Assembly: GCA_947461325.1 (NCBI GenBank)
Contig: CANHLD010000040.1
Location: 1-11,873, forward strand
Reading direction: 5' to 3'
DNA: 11,873 nucleotides
From: Comamonadaceae bacterium
GTDB lineage: Bacteria; Pseudomonadota; Gammaproteobacteria; Burkholderiales; Burkholderiaceae_C
Part shown: in pieces, positions 1 to 7,840 of the stretch
Position numbering within the stretch: the stretch's first letter is position 1
Layout of the letters: each line of letters begins with the position of its first letter
The notes under the pieces: model-generated
The model's database searches: none
What the model was told of the DNA's origin: nothing
What the model saw: only the letters and a program-made list of their open reading frames with translations
Translations under genes and position numbers: made by a program

Positions 1-35
1 ATGATTTCTCATCTGCTACCACTGCGATCAGCGGA

Positions 36-72
36 GCCTGCGATTATGACACGATTATTAATGTCCTGTCAA
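36..72 (-). promoter_or_regulatory. strong sigma-70 promoter firing leftward, stable-RNA type
   Basis: Read on the minus strand, bases 72-67 are TTGACA (6/6 to the -35 consensus) and 48-43 are CATAAT (5/6 to the -10), 18 bases apart. A TG dinucleotide one base upstream of the -10 makes it an extended -10. The bases after the -10 (CGCAGGC) are GC-rich, as in the discriminators of stringently controlled rRNA and tRNA promoters. Start of transcription is expected near base 36. Behind the -35 are four A-tracts on the minus strand (83-86, 93-96, 105-110, 118-121), spaced roughly one helical turn, as in UP-element or curved upstream regions. The transcribed gene lies outside the window. A stable-RNA operon is my inference; a strong protein-gene promoter is also possible. 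Confidence 0.55.
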
Positions 73-406
73 ACCTTGGGGGTTTTCCCTGCTTTTGTCG
101 CTGCTTTTTTGAAGCACTTTTCAAAAGCTGAGCCAGCTACTATAGCTCAATTTTCTGGGTTTGCGCCAGTCTTTGCGATTTATTTCTCGCTGCAGTCCCT
201 TCAGCTGCGCTAAACCCTTGTCAGGACTTGTTTTTTGTCTCTAATAAATTTTTTGCAAACCTGAGATTTCGCACTATCTCACAACCAGACTTGGGCATTC
301 AATGGTTTTTTTGTCTGTGTTTGCCACTCAACACAGCTGCTATCAAGTCACATTTAGCCCACAGGTTGCTCCAATAGTGTTGTGTGGCTGGTCTGATAAT
401 CAACAC
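73..406. other. intergenic region upstream of uup, no convincing gene
   Basis: This AT-rich stretch separates the leftward promoter from the uup start. A 70-codon open frame on the plus strand (1-213) runs through the leftward promoter, has no ribosome binding site and resembles nothing I recognise, so I do not call it a gene. Visible structure: a short perfect inverted repeat AGCTG-AGC-CAGCT at 126-138 and another, TGAGAT-8-ATCTCA, at 262-281. A weak uup promoter candidate is listed separately. Confidence 0.5.
218..247 (+). promoter_or_regulatory. weak candidate promoter for the uup cluster
   Basis: TTGTCA (218-223, 5/6 to the -35 consensus) lies 18 bases before TAATAA (242-247, only 3/6 to the -10). 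It sits in the AT-rich stretch 160 bases before the chosen uup start. The weak -10 makes this tentative; another sigma factor or a site nearer the gene could serve. Confidence 0.2.
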
Positions 407-2293
407 ATGGCCTTAATCACTTTGCAGTCAGCTCAGCTGGCATTCGGCGACGTTCCCCTGCTCGATCGCACCTCTTTATCCATAGAAACCTCGGAACGTA
501 TCGGCCTTATCGGTCGAAACGGCACAGGTAAATCTTCTTTGCTCAAGATTCTTGCGGGCAAAGAACATCTCGACGATGGTGTGATTCAGTTTCAGCAGAA
601 TCTGAATCTGGCTTACGTGGCTCAAGAGCCTGTCTTAGACCCGAATGTCACTGTGTTCGTGTCTGTGAGCGAAGGATTGGCCGGTTTAAAAGATGTGCTC
701 GATCAATACGTAGCGGGTATTGGTGACTTGGACAGTTTGCAAAACATCATTGAGCTGCAAGACGGGTGGAACTGGGAGCAACGCGTCACCGAAACATTGC
801 AGCGCTTGCATCTTGACGGCAACGCTTTGATCTCCAGCCTATCGGGGGGCATGCGCAAGCGGGTGGCGCTGGGCCAAGCGCTGGTGACCATGCCGGATAT
901 GTTGCTCTTAGATGAGCCCACCAACCACTTAGATCTGGACAGTATTCAGTGGCTAGAAGACTTGCTGATCGAGTTCAAGGGCAGCATGGTGGTCATCACC
1001 CACGACCGCACATTTTTAGATCGCGTGTCCACCCGCATCGTCGAGCTGGATCGCGGGCATTTGTATTCTTACCAAGGCAATTTTCAGCAGTACCTGCTAA
1101 CCAAAGAATCTGAACTCGCCGCTGAAGCCGTCACTCAGGCCAAGGCAGACAAACTGCTCGCGCAGGAAGAAGTCTGGGTGCGAAGAGGTGTTGAAGCCAG
1201 GCGCACGCGTTCTGTGGCGCGGATTGCGCGCCTTGAAAAACTGCGTTCCGTCAGACAAGCCAGACGCAACACCATGGGCCAGGTCAAAGCCAGTGTGGAT
1301 GCCGGTTTGCCGAGCGGAAAAATTGTGTCCGAGCTCACCAATGTATCGCTCGCCTACGGCACCAAGAAAATCGTGGATGGCTTTGGCGCCACGATTTTGC
1401 GCGGCGACAAAGTGGGGTTGATCGGCCCCAATGGCGCGGGCAAAACCACGCTCTTGAAAATGATTCTGGGCGAATTGCTGCCCGACAGCGGCAAAGTCCG
1501 GCAAGGCGCTAATTTGCAAGTGGCTTATTTCGATCAAATGCGTAACGCGCTAGATCTGAACGCCACGCTGGAAGATTTCATCAGCCCCGGCAGCGAATGG
1601 ATTGAGATTGGCAACCAACGCCAGCACGTGAAAAGCTATTTGGGCGATTTCCTGTTTTCTCCGGCGCGTGCCAATTCACCGGTGCGAAGCCTCTCGGGCG
1701 GCGAACGCAACCGCTTGTTGCTGGCTCGGTTGTTTGCGAGACCTGCCAATGTGCTGGTGCTGGATGAGCCGACCAACGATTTGGACATAGACACGCTAGA
1801 GTTGTTGGAAGAATTGCTGCAAAACTACGATGGCACGGTGTTTCTGGTCAGCCACGACCGAGCTTTTTTGGATAACGTGGTCACCAGCACCATCGCTTTT
1901 GAAGGTGACGCAAAGTGGCGCGAGTATGAAGGCGGCGTGCAAGACTGGTTAACGCAATCGAACCGCGCCAAAGCCTGGGCCGCACAAGCACAAGCTTCCA
2001 CGAAAACCACAGAAGCAGCAGCCAAAAACAGCGCATCCGCTACGCCAGCTAAAACAATCGCGCCCAAAAAACTCAGCTTCAAAGAGCAACGCGAGTACGA
2101 CAGTTTGCCCGGTTTGATCGAGCAACTCGAAGCCGAACAAGCCAAACTGAATCGCTTGCTGGTCGACGGCAGCATCTACGTGAGTGAACCTAAAAAAGCC
2201 GCTGACATGGCCGCACGCGTCACACAAATCGATGATGAACTGCTGACGGCCATGGAACGTTGGGAACTGCTGGGTCAACGGGTACTCGTGTGA
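407..2293 (+). CDS. uup: ABC-F family ATPase Uup
   Basis: A 628-residue soluble ABC-F protein with two ATPase domains and no membrane segments. Domain 1 has Walker A GRNGTGKS (36-43), signature LSGG (145-148), Walker B MLLLDE (165-170) and switch H199. Domain 2 has GPNGAGKT (340-347), LSGGE (429-433), VLVLDE (449-454) and H483. Both domains are intact. A charged inter-domain linker (about 230-300, ABC-F type) separates them. A C-terminal Lys/Glu-rich helical segment (about 554-628) matches the Uup C-terminal coiled-coil domain, which binds DNA in E. coli Uup. The family is linked to suppression of transposon precise excision, branched-DNA intermediates and ribosome-associated functions. The open frame extends upstream to 302, but those 35 residues are unlike Uup, whereas MALITL at 407 is the usual family N-terminus. 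No clear Shine-Dalgarno precedes it. The stop overlaps the next gene by 4 bases. Confidence 0.93.
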   Translation: MALITLQSAQLAFGDVPLLDRTSLSIETSERIGLIGRNGTGKSSLLKILAGKEHLDDGVIQFQQNLNLAYVAQEPVLDPNVTVFVSVSEGLAGLKDVLDQYVAGIGDLDSLQNIIELQDGWNWEQRVTETLQRLHLDGNALISSLSGGMRKRVALGQALVTMPDMLLLDEPTNHLDLDSIQWLEDLLIEFKGSMVVITHDRTFLDRVSTRIVELDRGHLYSYQGNFQQYLLTKESELAAEAVTQAKADKLLAQEEVWVRRGVEARRTRSVARIARLEKLRSVRQARRNTMGQVKASVDAGLPSGKIVSELTNVSLAYGTKKIVDGFGATILRGDKVGLIGPNGAGKTTLLKMILGELLPDSGKVRQGANLQVAYFDQMRNALDLNATLEDFISPGSEWIEIGNQRQHVKSYLGDFLFSPARANSPVRSLSGGERNRLLLARLFARPANVLVLDEPTNDLDIDTLELLEELLQNYDGTVFLVSHDRAFLDNVVTSTIAFEGDAKWREYEGGVQDWLTQSNRAKAWAAQAQASTKTTEAAAKNSASATPAKTIAPKKLSFKEQREYDSLPGLIEQLEAEQAKLNRLLVDGSIYVSEPKKAADMAARVTQIDDELLTAMERWELLGQRVLV

Positions 2294-3189
2294 ATAAAAA
2301 CGAACTTCACGGACTCTGGCTGGGTTTGTTGGGTGTTGTTTTGTTTTCCATCACTTTGCCAGTCACCCGTTTGGCTGTAGGCACACCTGAAACACCTTTA
2401 TTAACGGGTTATTTCATCGCCTTCGGCCGTGCCGGGGTGGCGGGCATGCTGTCTGCGGTCTACCTCTTTGCGGTCAAACCACCAATACCCACGTTAAAAC
2501 AATGCAGGTCACTGGGCATGGTGTCGCTAGGCGTGGTTTTCGGCTTTCCTTTGATGACCTCGCTGGCGATGCGCTATGTGCCCGCAGCGCATGCCAGCGT
2601 CATCACCGGCGTGCTGCCGTTGGCCACCGCCGCCTTGGGCGCGCGGGTCAACCGCCAGCGCCCGTCCATGGGGTTTTGGTTGTGCGCCGTCTGTGGTTGT
2701 TTGCTGGTTTTGGGCTTTGCGGTTCTGCGTTCCGGTCAATCCGGTTGGTGGCTTCATTCTGCTGATCTGATGCTGCTGGTCGCCATGGTTCTGGGCGCCA
2801 TCGGTTATGTCTGGGGCGGGCGCCTGTCCACAGAGATGCCTGCTCAACACGTCATTAGTTGGGCTTTGGTGATTTCTTTGCCTCTGACTCTTCCGCTGGC
2901 TTGGCTGTCGCGGCCGCTTGATTCGGTGCCATGGTCTGCCTGGGCAGGATTTGCCTATGTTTCGCTGTTCTCCATGTGGCTCGGGTTTTTCGCCTGGTAC
3001 CGTGGACTGGCTTTGGGCGGCACTGTCAGAGTCAGTCAGGTGCAATTGCTGCAACCGTTTCTGGGCATGTTGTTTGCCATTCCTATTTTGGGCGAATCGC
3101 TGGACTTGACCACGCTAGGGTTTGGCTTGGCAGTGGTAGCAACTGTTTTCATCGGCCGCAAAATGCCAGTGCACTCACCCGCCACATAA
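2290..3189 (+). CDS. EamA/DMT-superfamily transporter
   Basis: A 299-residue inner-membrane protein of the drug/metabolite transporter superfamily, which exports metabolites such as amino acids. The substrate cannot be read from sequence. I see about ten hydrophobic segments (near 8-28, 40-62, 75-92, 98-118, 128-146, 160-178, 188-207, 217-236, 246-266, 272-289) forming two five-helix EamA repeats. The second repeat ends in the typical LLQPFLGMLFAIPILGESL region (253-271). Length is normal for the family. I chose the GTG at 2290 because GTGA overlaps the uup stop, which suggests translational coupling. A TTG start at 2260 would add ten residues with no helical or family support. It lies in one cluster with uup upstream and the PhzF gene 19 bases downstream. 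Confidence 0.85.
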   Translation: MNKNELHGLWLGLLGVVLFSITLPVTRLAVGTPETPLLTGYFIAFGRAGVAGMLSAVYLFAVKPPIPTLKQCRSLGMVSLGVVFGFPLMTSLAMRYVPAAHASVITGVLPLATAALGARVNRQRPSMGFWLCAVCGCLLVLGFAVLRSGQSGWWLHSADLMLLVAMVLGAIGYVWGGRLSTEMPAQHVISWALVISLPLTLPLAWLSRPLDSVPWSAWAGFAYVSLFSMWLGFFAWYRGLALGGTVRVSQVQLLQPFLGMLFAIPILGESLDLTTLGFGLAVVATVFIGRKMPVHSPAT

Positions 3190-3208
3190 AGCTTAAAGAA
3201 AACCTTTC

Positions 3209-4072
3209 ATGAAACAACGCCTCTTCGCCCAAGTTGATGTGTTCACCGCCACGCCTTATGTGGGCAATCCGGTAGCGGTGGTGTTAGATGGAACCGGTCT
3301 ATCGACTGAAGACATGCATGCGTTCACTGACTGGACCAATTTATCGGAGGCCGCGTTTGTGTTGCCGCCCACCCACCCGGATGCCGACTATGCGTTGCGC
3401 ATTTTTTGTCCCGGGCGAGAGTTGCCGTTTGCAGGACACCCCACCTTAGGCAGCTGCCACGCCTGGCTGCACGCCGGTGGCATGCCCAAGGGAAAACATG
3501 TGGTGCAGGAATGCGGCGTTGGTCTGGTCAATATTCAGCGCGAAGGTTCAAGACTGGCTTTTGCCGCACCGCCATTGCGCCGCAGCGGGCCACTGGCGGA
3601 AGACGACGTGCAGTTGATTGCGCACGGACTGGGTATTGCCCGCAGCGACATTCTTGATCATGCCTGGTGCGACAACGGCCCGGGTTGGCGCGCCGTCATG
3701 CTGGGTTCGGCAGAACAAGTGCTGTCGCTCAAACCGGACGCAGAAGTACTCAAGGGCTTGGAAATAGGCGTGGTCGGGCCGCGCGGCAAAGTGGGGGTGG
3801 TCGGCGCCCATGCAGAGGGCGAAGAACAGTTTGAAGTGCGGGCGTTTTTCCCTGGCAACCAAGCCCTGACCGAGGACCCGGTCACTGGCAGCTTGAACGC
3901 CGCTTTAGGCCAATGGCTGATCGGCACCGGACTGGCACCAGACAAGTACATCGCCAGACAAGGCACCGCTCTGGGTCGCGCCGGACGTGTGCATGTGTCT
4001 CGGGACGCTCACGGACAGGTCTGGGTGGGCGGCGACTCTGTGGTGTGCATCCAAGGCAGCGTATTGCTGTAA
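3209..4072 (+). CDS. PhzF family phenazine biosynthesis-like isomerase
   Basis: A 287-residue protein of the PhzF/diaminopimelate-epimerase-like fold. Family members are cofactor-independent isomerases; PhzF itself isomerises trans-2,3-dihydro-3-hydroxyanthranilate. Seen here: N-terminal FTATPYVGNPVAVV (12-25), the catalytic glutamate in NLSEAAF (E47, matching E45 of PhzF), the hallmark GRELPFAGHPTLGS (69-82), and the second-half partner motif TEDPVTGSLN (221-230) of the two-fold symmetric barrel. All expected active-site motifs are present, so it is probably active. No other phenazine genes are present, so the substrate is unknown and a phenazine role should not be assumed. The ATG at 3209 follows the permease stop by 19 bases with only a weak purine stretch before it. 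A stem-loop with a T-run follows the stop. Confidence 0.88.
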   Translation: MKQRLFAQVDVFTATPYVGNPVAVVLDGTGLSTEDMHAFTDWTNLSEAAFVLPPTHPDADYALRIFCPGRELPFAGHPTLGSCHAWLHAGGMPKGKHVVQECGVGLVNIQREGSRLAFAAPPLRRSGPLAEDDVQLIAHGLGIARSDILDHAWCDNGPGWRAVMLGSAEQVLSLKPDAEVLKGLEIGVVGPRGKVGVVGAHAEGEEQFEVRAFFPGNQALTEDPVTGSLNAALGQWLIGTGLAPDKYIARQGTALGRAGRVHVSRDAHGQVWVGGDSVVCIQGSVLL

Positions 4073-4112
4073 ATACCCGGTCACCGGTGTGACCGGTATG
4101 ACCTGCTTTTTT
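4073..4112 (+). terminator. stem-loop with trailing T-run after the PhzF gene
   Basis: Immediately after the TAA, bases 4073-4084 (ATACCCGGTCAC) pair with 4089-4099 (GTGACCGGTAT) around a CGGT loop, with one bulged C. Six T follow at 4107-4112, seven bases past the stem. This resembles an intrinsic terminator ending the uup cluster, but the gap between stem and T-run is longer than usual. It may be a weak terminator or an mRNA 3' end barrier. Confidence 0.45.
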
Positions 4113-4128
4113 AGCCACAATCTCACCC

Positions 4129-4800
4129 ATGGGAAATTTATTTGTAGTTCGCCACGGGCAGGCCTCTTTCGGCGCAGATGATTACGACCAACTGTCTGCC
4201 TTAGGTCAGAAACAAAGCGTGCGCTTGGGCGAGTACTGGCGCGAGCGCGGCATGAAGTTTGAAGCGGTCATCACCGGCAGCCTGAAGCGGCATCGCCAGA
4301 CCTGGGAAGGCATTCAACAAGGCTTGCAAGACACGCAGTTACAGCCTTTGGTGTGGCCGGGTTTGAATGAGTACGACAGCGAAGCGGTGATTCACGCCAT
4401 ACACCCCGAACCGCTGGCCAAACCAAATACCCCCGAGTTGTACAAACACCATTTCGGTTTGTTGCGCAAGGGTTTGCAAGAGTGGATGAACGGACGCACA
4501 CATCCTGCGGACATGCCGGCCTTTGTTGATTTTGTGCAAGGCATCATCGACGCATTGGCGCATGTCAGGCAACACCACACAGGTGATGTGCTGATAGTCT
4601 CTAGCGGCGGGCCTATCTCAACAGCGGTCGGCACCTTACTGGGTACGCCGCCTGAGAGCATGATCGAGATGAACATGCGCATTCGCAATACCGCTGTCAG
4701 CGAGTTTGTGTACAGCCCCAAGCGCACCACACTGGTCAGTTTCAACACCATCAACCATTTAGACGCTCAGGCTTACAGGGACTGGGTGACGTTCACTTGA
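4129..4800 (+). CDS. histidine phosphatase family protein
   Basis: A 223-residue cytoplasmic protein of the phosphoglycerate mutase-like (histidine phosphatase) superfamily. The N-terminal LFVVRHGQASF (4-14) carries the RHG motif with the phospho-accepting H9, and the SLKRHRQT segment (51-58) supplies a phosphate-binding arginine. The usual second catalytic histidine, normally in a VSHGG-like motif, is serine here: VSSGGPIST (157-165, S159). I recall VSSGGPI as common in Comamonadaceae homologues, so this looks like a subfamily trait and not damage. The candidate acid is in LNEYDSEA (79-86). Substrate is unknown; the superfamily includes phosphoglycerate mutases, SixA-like protein phosphatases and sugar phosphatases. 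The ATG at 4129 lies 56 bases past the PhzF stop with no evident Shine-Dalgarno. It converges with the creatininase-family gene, 61 bases apart, with no obvious hairpin between them. Confidence 0.85.
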   Translation: MGNLFVVRHGQASFGADDYDQLSALGQKQSVRLGEYWRERGMKFEAVITGSLKRHRQTWEGIQQGLQDTQLQPLVWPGLNEYDSEAVIHAIHPEPLAKPNTPELYKHHFGLLRKGLQEWMNGRTHPADMPAFVDFVQGIIDALAHVRQHHTGDVLIVSSGGPISTAVGTLLGTPPESMIEMNMRIRNTAVSEFVYSPKRTTLVSFNTINHLDAQAYRDWVTFT

Positions 4801-4861
4801 AGTCAGTTTGAATGAGCATGGCTGGGCAAGGACAAGGCCACAGATGAAGCGGCGTTGAAGA

Positions 4862-5656
4862 TTAAATCAGCGGCTCAAACTGAACCAGTTCTTGCAACAA
4901 TTTGGATAACTGAATGCCCACTGCATTCAATAAAGCCTGCCCTTTTTCGCCAGTGGCGGCAGCCGCGTTGCCCGCCGCGCCATGCGGGTTGTAGTCTTGC
5001 ATATGCCAGCCGAGTTTGGCGCTTTTGCCGTCACCCAGCAAAGTGAAACGGGCGGCACGGTCTTCAGACGCAGATGCGAAATGTTGAGCTTCATCCATGC
5101 GCACTTTGTGCGGGGCAATTGCCAGCATCAGCGAGGTTTCCATGTCGCCACCATGCACGCCGAAGCGGTGTTCGTGTTCTCCAAATACGTCCCAAGCCGG
5201 ACCCAAAGGCAATTGGTACCAGTGGCTTGAAAAAACAGTCAGGCCGCAGTGTCCGCGCAATTCACGCGCCACCACTTCCATCAAACCAGCGTTACCGCCA
5301 TGCGCATTGAACATCAGCAATTTTTTGATGCCGGTGCGCGCCACGCCTTCACCGATGTCACACCATTGTGAAATGAGATGCGCCGGTGACAGACTGAGCG
5401 TGCCGTCATACGCCAAATGCTCGCTGCTCAATCCCACACTTTGCGTGGGCAGCACCAGCACCGGATCGGTCGGCTGTAATTGCGCCAGCGCAGCGGCCAG
5501 CATGGCATTGACCAAATCGGTATCCACTGACAGTGGCAGGTGCGGGCCGTGTTGCTCGGTAGCACCCAAGGGCAAGACCGCCACCGTGTGCAGTGGGTCG
5601 AGTTCGGAAAAATCGGTGCTGACGCAATCAGCCCAGTAACGCGGTAATACCTTCAT
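4862..5656 (-). CDS. creatininase family metal-dependent amidohydrolase
   Basis: A 264-residue protein of the creatininase family, metal-dependent cyclic-amide hydrolases that include creatinine amidohydrolase, the deformylase ArfB and the mycofactocin protein MftE. Seen: VLPLGATEQHGPHLPL (27-42) with candidate metal ligands E34 and H36, then D45; NAHGGN (117-122) with H119; and HGGDMETS (168-175) with E173. E34/H36/D45 match the ligand positions I know for Pseudomonas creatininase. Specificity cannot be decided: neither creatine catabolism nor mycofactocin genes are nearby. The open frame continues upstream to 6235, but that part is the opposite strand of the DsbD-like gene. I chose the ATG at 5656, preceded by a purine stretch; the ATG at 5665 would add three residues. 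It is divergent from the DsbD-like gene, so its promoter probably lies within that coding region. Confidence 0.85.
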   Translation of the reverse strand: MKVLPRYWADCVSTDFSELDPLHTVAVLPLGATEQHGPHLPLSVDTDLVNAMLAAALAQLQPTDPVLVLPTQSVGLSSEHLAYDGTLSLSPAHLISQWCDIGEGVARTGIKKLLMFNAHGGNAGLMEVVARELRGHCGLTVFSSHWYQLPLGPAWDVFGEHEHRFGVHGGDMETSLMLAIAPHKVRMDEAQHFASASEDRAARFTLLGDGKSAKLGWHMQDYNPHGAAGNAAAATGEKGQALLNAVGIQLSKLLQELVQFEPLI

Positions 5657-5692
5657 GCACGCCATCTTAAGCGCTTGGGTAACATGGGCTTT

Positions 5693-7840
5693 ATGCATGC
5701 CTTCAAGACTGATATTCGCCACACTTTTTACGCCCTGACGCTTTTGTTGAACAGTGCATGGGCACAAACCACACCCTCCGCTGTGGTGACCACACCGCAA
5801 GTGCGTGCCGAGTTGATGGCGTATGCACCGCAAGGCTTGCAAGCCGGTCAACCGCTTTGGGTGGGTCTGCAACTCAAACACCAACCCGGTTGGCATACCT
5901 ATTGGCAAAACCCGGGCGACAGTGGACTGGCAACCCAACTCAATTGGCAGTTTCCGCCGGGCATGAAAGCCCTGGAATTGCTGTGGCCGACCCCCCGCAT
6001 GATTCCTGTGGGCAACATGGTCAACCATGGGTTTGAAGACACGGTGCTGCTGGCAGTTCCTGTGCAATTCAGCAAGTCTTACCAAGCCGACAACAACGAG
6101 ATCAGATTGCAAGCGGATTGGCTGGTGTGCAAGCAGGAATGCATTCCACAGTCCGGCCAGTTTGTGTTGAAGTTGCCTACGCAAAGCAGCATCGGAGACC
6201 ACAGCGACAGCTTTGAAACTTTGATTCGCAGCCAACCCAAAGCTTTATCGCCAGCGCTGCAAAAAGCATCATTGGATGAACAAGCGCTGAAACTGTCCAT
6301 CCAAGGTTTACCCTCACATGTGCAGGGCCATGACTTGAAAGCCTATGCGCAATCGCCTGAAGTGCTGGCCAGCGGATTGGGTCTGAATGGCGGCGGCAGT
6401 TGGCAAGACGGTGTCTGGCAAATAAATGCAGCGCTGCACCGCATGCGCAGCACCGAACCCCGGCAACTGGGTTTGTTGCTCGTTGACGAAACCCAAACCC
6501 CAGCCGCTGCCTGGCGGGTGACACTGGACATTCAAGGCACATGGCCGAAAGAAGCAGCAGCCGCGCCTGTGGTTTCATCCGTCCCCACTTCTGTAGCTCA
6601 TACGCCTGCGCCAGCTACCACAGTGGCGCTGTTGACTGCATTGATCGGCGCCTTGGTCGGCGGCTTGTTGTTGAATTTGATGCCTTGTGTGTTGCCGGTG
6701 TTGGCCATCAAGGTGTTATCGCTCAGCAAAACCTCGGCCAGTGCAGCCGAACGACGCGGCATCGGAACGGCTTATGCCGCCGGTGTGTTGGTCAGCATGC
6801 TTGGCTTGGCCTTGTTGGTCATGGGCTTGCGCGCAGCGGGCTCTCAATTGGGCTGGGGGTTTCAATTGCAGTCGCCTGTGCTGGTCGCCGGTTTGTCGCT
6901 GCTTTTTACATTGATTGCGTTGAACTTAGCGGGCTTGCTGGAAATACGCGGCAATTGGAGCGGGAACTTGGCGGTGCAACTGGCTCGGCACCCACTGGCG
7001 GATGCATTTCTCTCCGGCGTTTTGGCGGTGGTGGTGGCGGCGCCTTGCACGGCACCGTTCATGGGCGCGTCTGTCGGCGTGGCGTTCACTTTACCGGCTT
7101 GGCAAGGCGTGTTGATTTTTGTGTTTCTCGGCGCAGGCCTGGCTTTGCCATTCACGCTCAGCGCATGGCTACCGGCGACAGCGCGCTGGCTGCCGCGACC
7201 GGGTGCTTGGATGCAGGTGTTGCGACAAGCGCTGGCATTCCCCATGTGGTTGACAGTGGTTTGGCTGCTCTGGGTGTTTGCGCGACAAACCAGTTCGGAG
7301 GCGGCGGCCTTGTGGCTGGCGGTTTTGGTGTTGTTCACAGGTTTGGTCTGGTCACTGAGTTTGACGGTGCATTTGCGCCATTGGTTAAGCGGTTTTTTCT
7401 TTGCGGCTTTGCTCGGTTTGGTTTGGCTGTCTCAACCCTTGTGGCAGCTAAGTTCTGTAGCGCAAAGCGCGAACAACACTTCAGAGGCACAGTGGCAAAA
7501 CTGGTCTGAACAAAAAGTGCAAACCGCTTTGCAACAAGATCAAACTGTGTTTGTAGATTTCACCGCAGCTTGGTGTGTGACTTGTCAGGTGAACAAACAA
7601 TCGACCTTACATAACGCGCAGGTTTTGAAAGCATTTGCTGATCGCAATGTCTTGTTATTGCAAGCGGATTGGACGCGCCAAGACCCGGCGATCAGCAAGG
7701 CGTTGAACGCCTTGGGTCGCAGCGGGGTGCCGGTGTATGTCTTGCATGTGCCGGGCAAGTCGCCGCTGGTGTTGTCGGAATTACTGACGCCTGACTTGGT
7801 GTTGCAGGTGCTTCAACAAATGGGGTCAGGTTCTAATTAA
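5693..7840 (+). CDS. DsbD/ScsB-like protein-disulfide reductase
   Basis: A 715-residue inner-membrane thiol:disulfide reductase that would carry electrons from cytoplasmic thioredoxin to periplasmic partners. An N-terminal signal peptide (hydrophobic TFYALTLLLNSAWA, 11-24, likely cut after AWA) is followed by a large periplasmic domain (about 25-300) with a C-x3-C pair, C146/C150 in VCKQECIP. About eight membrane helices (about 311-580) carry the two transport cysteines in LMPCVLP (C332) and AAPCTAPF (C452). A C-terminal periplasmic thioredoxin-like domain has WCVTC (C628/C631) and the cis-proline in SGVP (P680). All three redox pairs are intact. The large N-terminal part resembles ScsB-type more than classical DsbD proteins. 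Start could also be ATG 5684 or TTG 5675; 5693 gives the best signal peptide. The last residues, GSGSN and stop, are encoded by a copy of a mobile-type repeat (7817-7840). No redox partner gene is adjacent. Confidence 0.9.
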   Translation: MHAFKTDIRHTFYALTLLLNSAWAQTTPSAVVTTPQVRAELMAYAPQGLQAGQPLWVGLQLKHQPGWHTYWQNPGDSGLATQLNWQFPPGMKALELLWPTPRMIPVGNMVNHGFEDTVLLAVPVQFSKSYQADNNEIRLQADWLVCKQECIPQSGQFVLKLPTQSSIGDHSDSFETLIRSQPKALSPALQKASLDEQALKLSIQGLPSHVQGHDLKAYAQSPEVLASGLGLNGGGSWQDGVWQINAALHRMRSTEPRQLGLLLVDETQTPAAAWRVTLDIQGTWPKEAAAAPVVSSVPTSVAHTPAPATTVALLTALIGALVGGLLLNLMPCVLPVLAIKVLSLSKTSASAAERRGIGTAYAAGVLVSMLGLALLVMGLRAAGSQLGWGFQLQSPVLVAGLSLLFTLIALNLAGLLEIRGNWSGNLAVQLARHPLADAFLSGVLAVVVAAPCTAPFMGASVGVAFTLPAWQGVLIFVFLGAGLALPFTLSAWLPATARWLPRPGAWMQVLRQALAFPMWLTVVWLLWVFARQTSSEAAALWLAVLVLFTGLVWSLSLTVHLRHWLSGFFFAALLGLVWLSQPLWQLSSVAQSANNTSEAQWQNWSEQKVQTALQQDQTVFVDFTAAWCVTCQVNKQSTLHNAQVLKAFADRNVLLLQADWTRQDPAISKALNALGRSGVPVYVLHVPGKSPLVLSELLTPDLVLQVLQQMGSGSN

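Noticed and set aside
1..213. 70-codon plus-strand open frame at the left edge
   Set aside because: It crosses the strong minus-strand promoter, lacks a ribosome binding site and has no recognisable family features.
302..406. Upstream extension of Uup by 35 residues
   Set aside because: The extra residues are unlike Uup N-termini and the family start motif MALITL begins at 407.
3209..4072. Phenazine biosynthesis operon
   Set aside because: Only a PhzF-family protein is present. No phzA-E or phzG genes lie nearby, and the family is widespread in non-producers.
5666..6235. Long N-terminal extension of the minus-strand creatininase-family gene
   Set aside because: It is the antisense of the DsbD-like coding region, with arginine/histidine/glutamine-rich shadow composition; the family start motif begins near 5656.
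6541..7509. 322-codon plus-strand frame inside the DsbD-like gene
   Set aside because: It is a glycine/arginine-rich shadow frame of the transmembrane region, with no family features.
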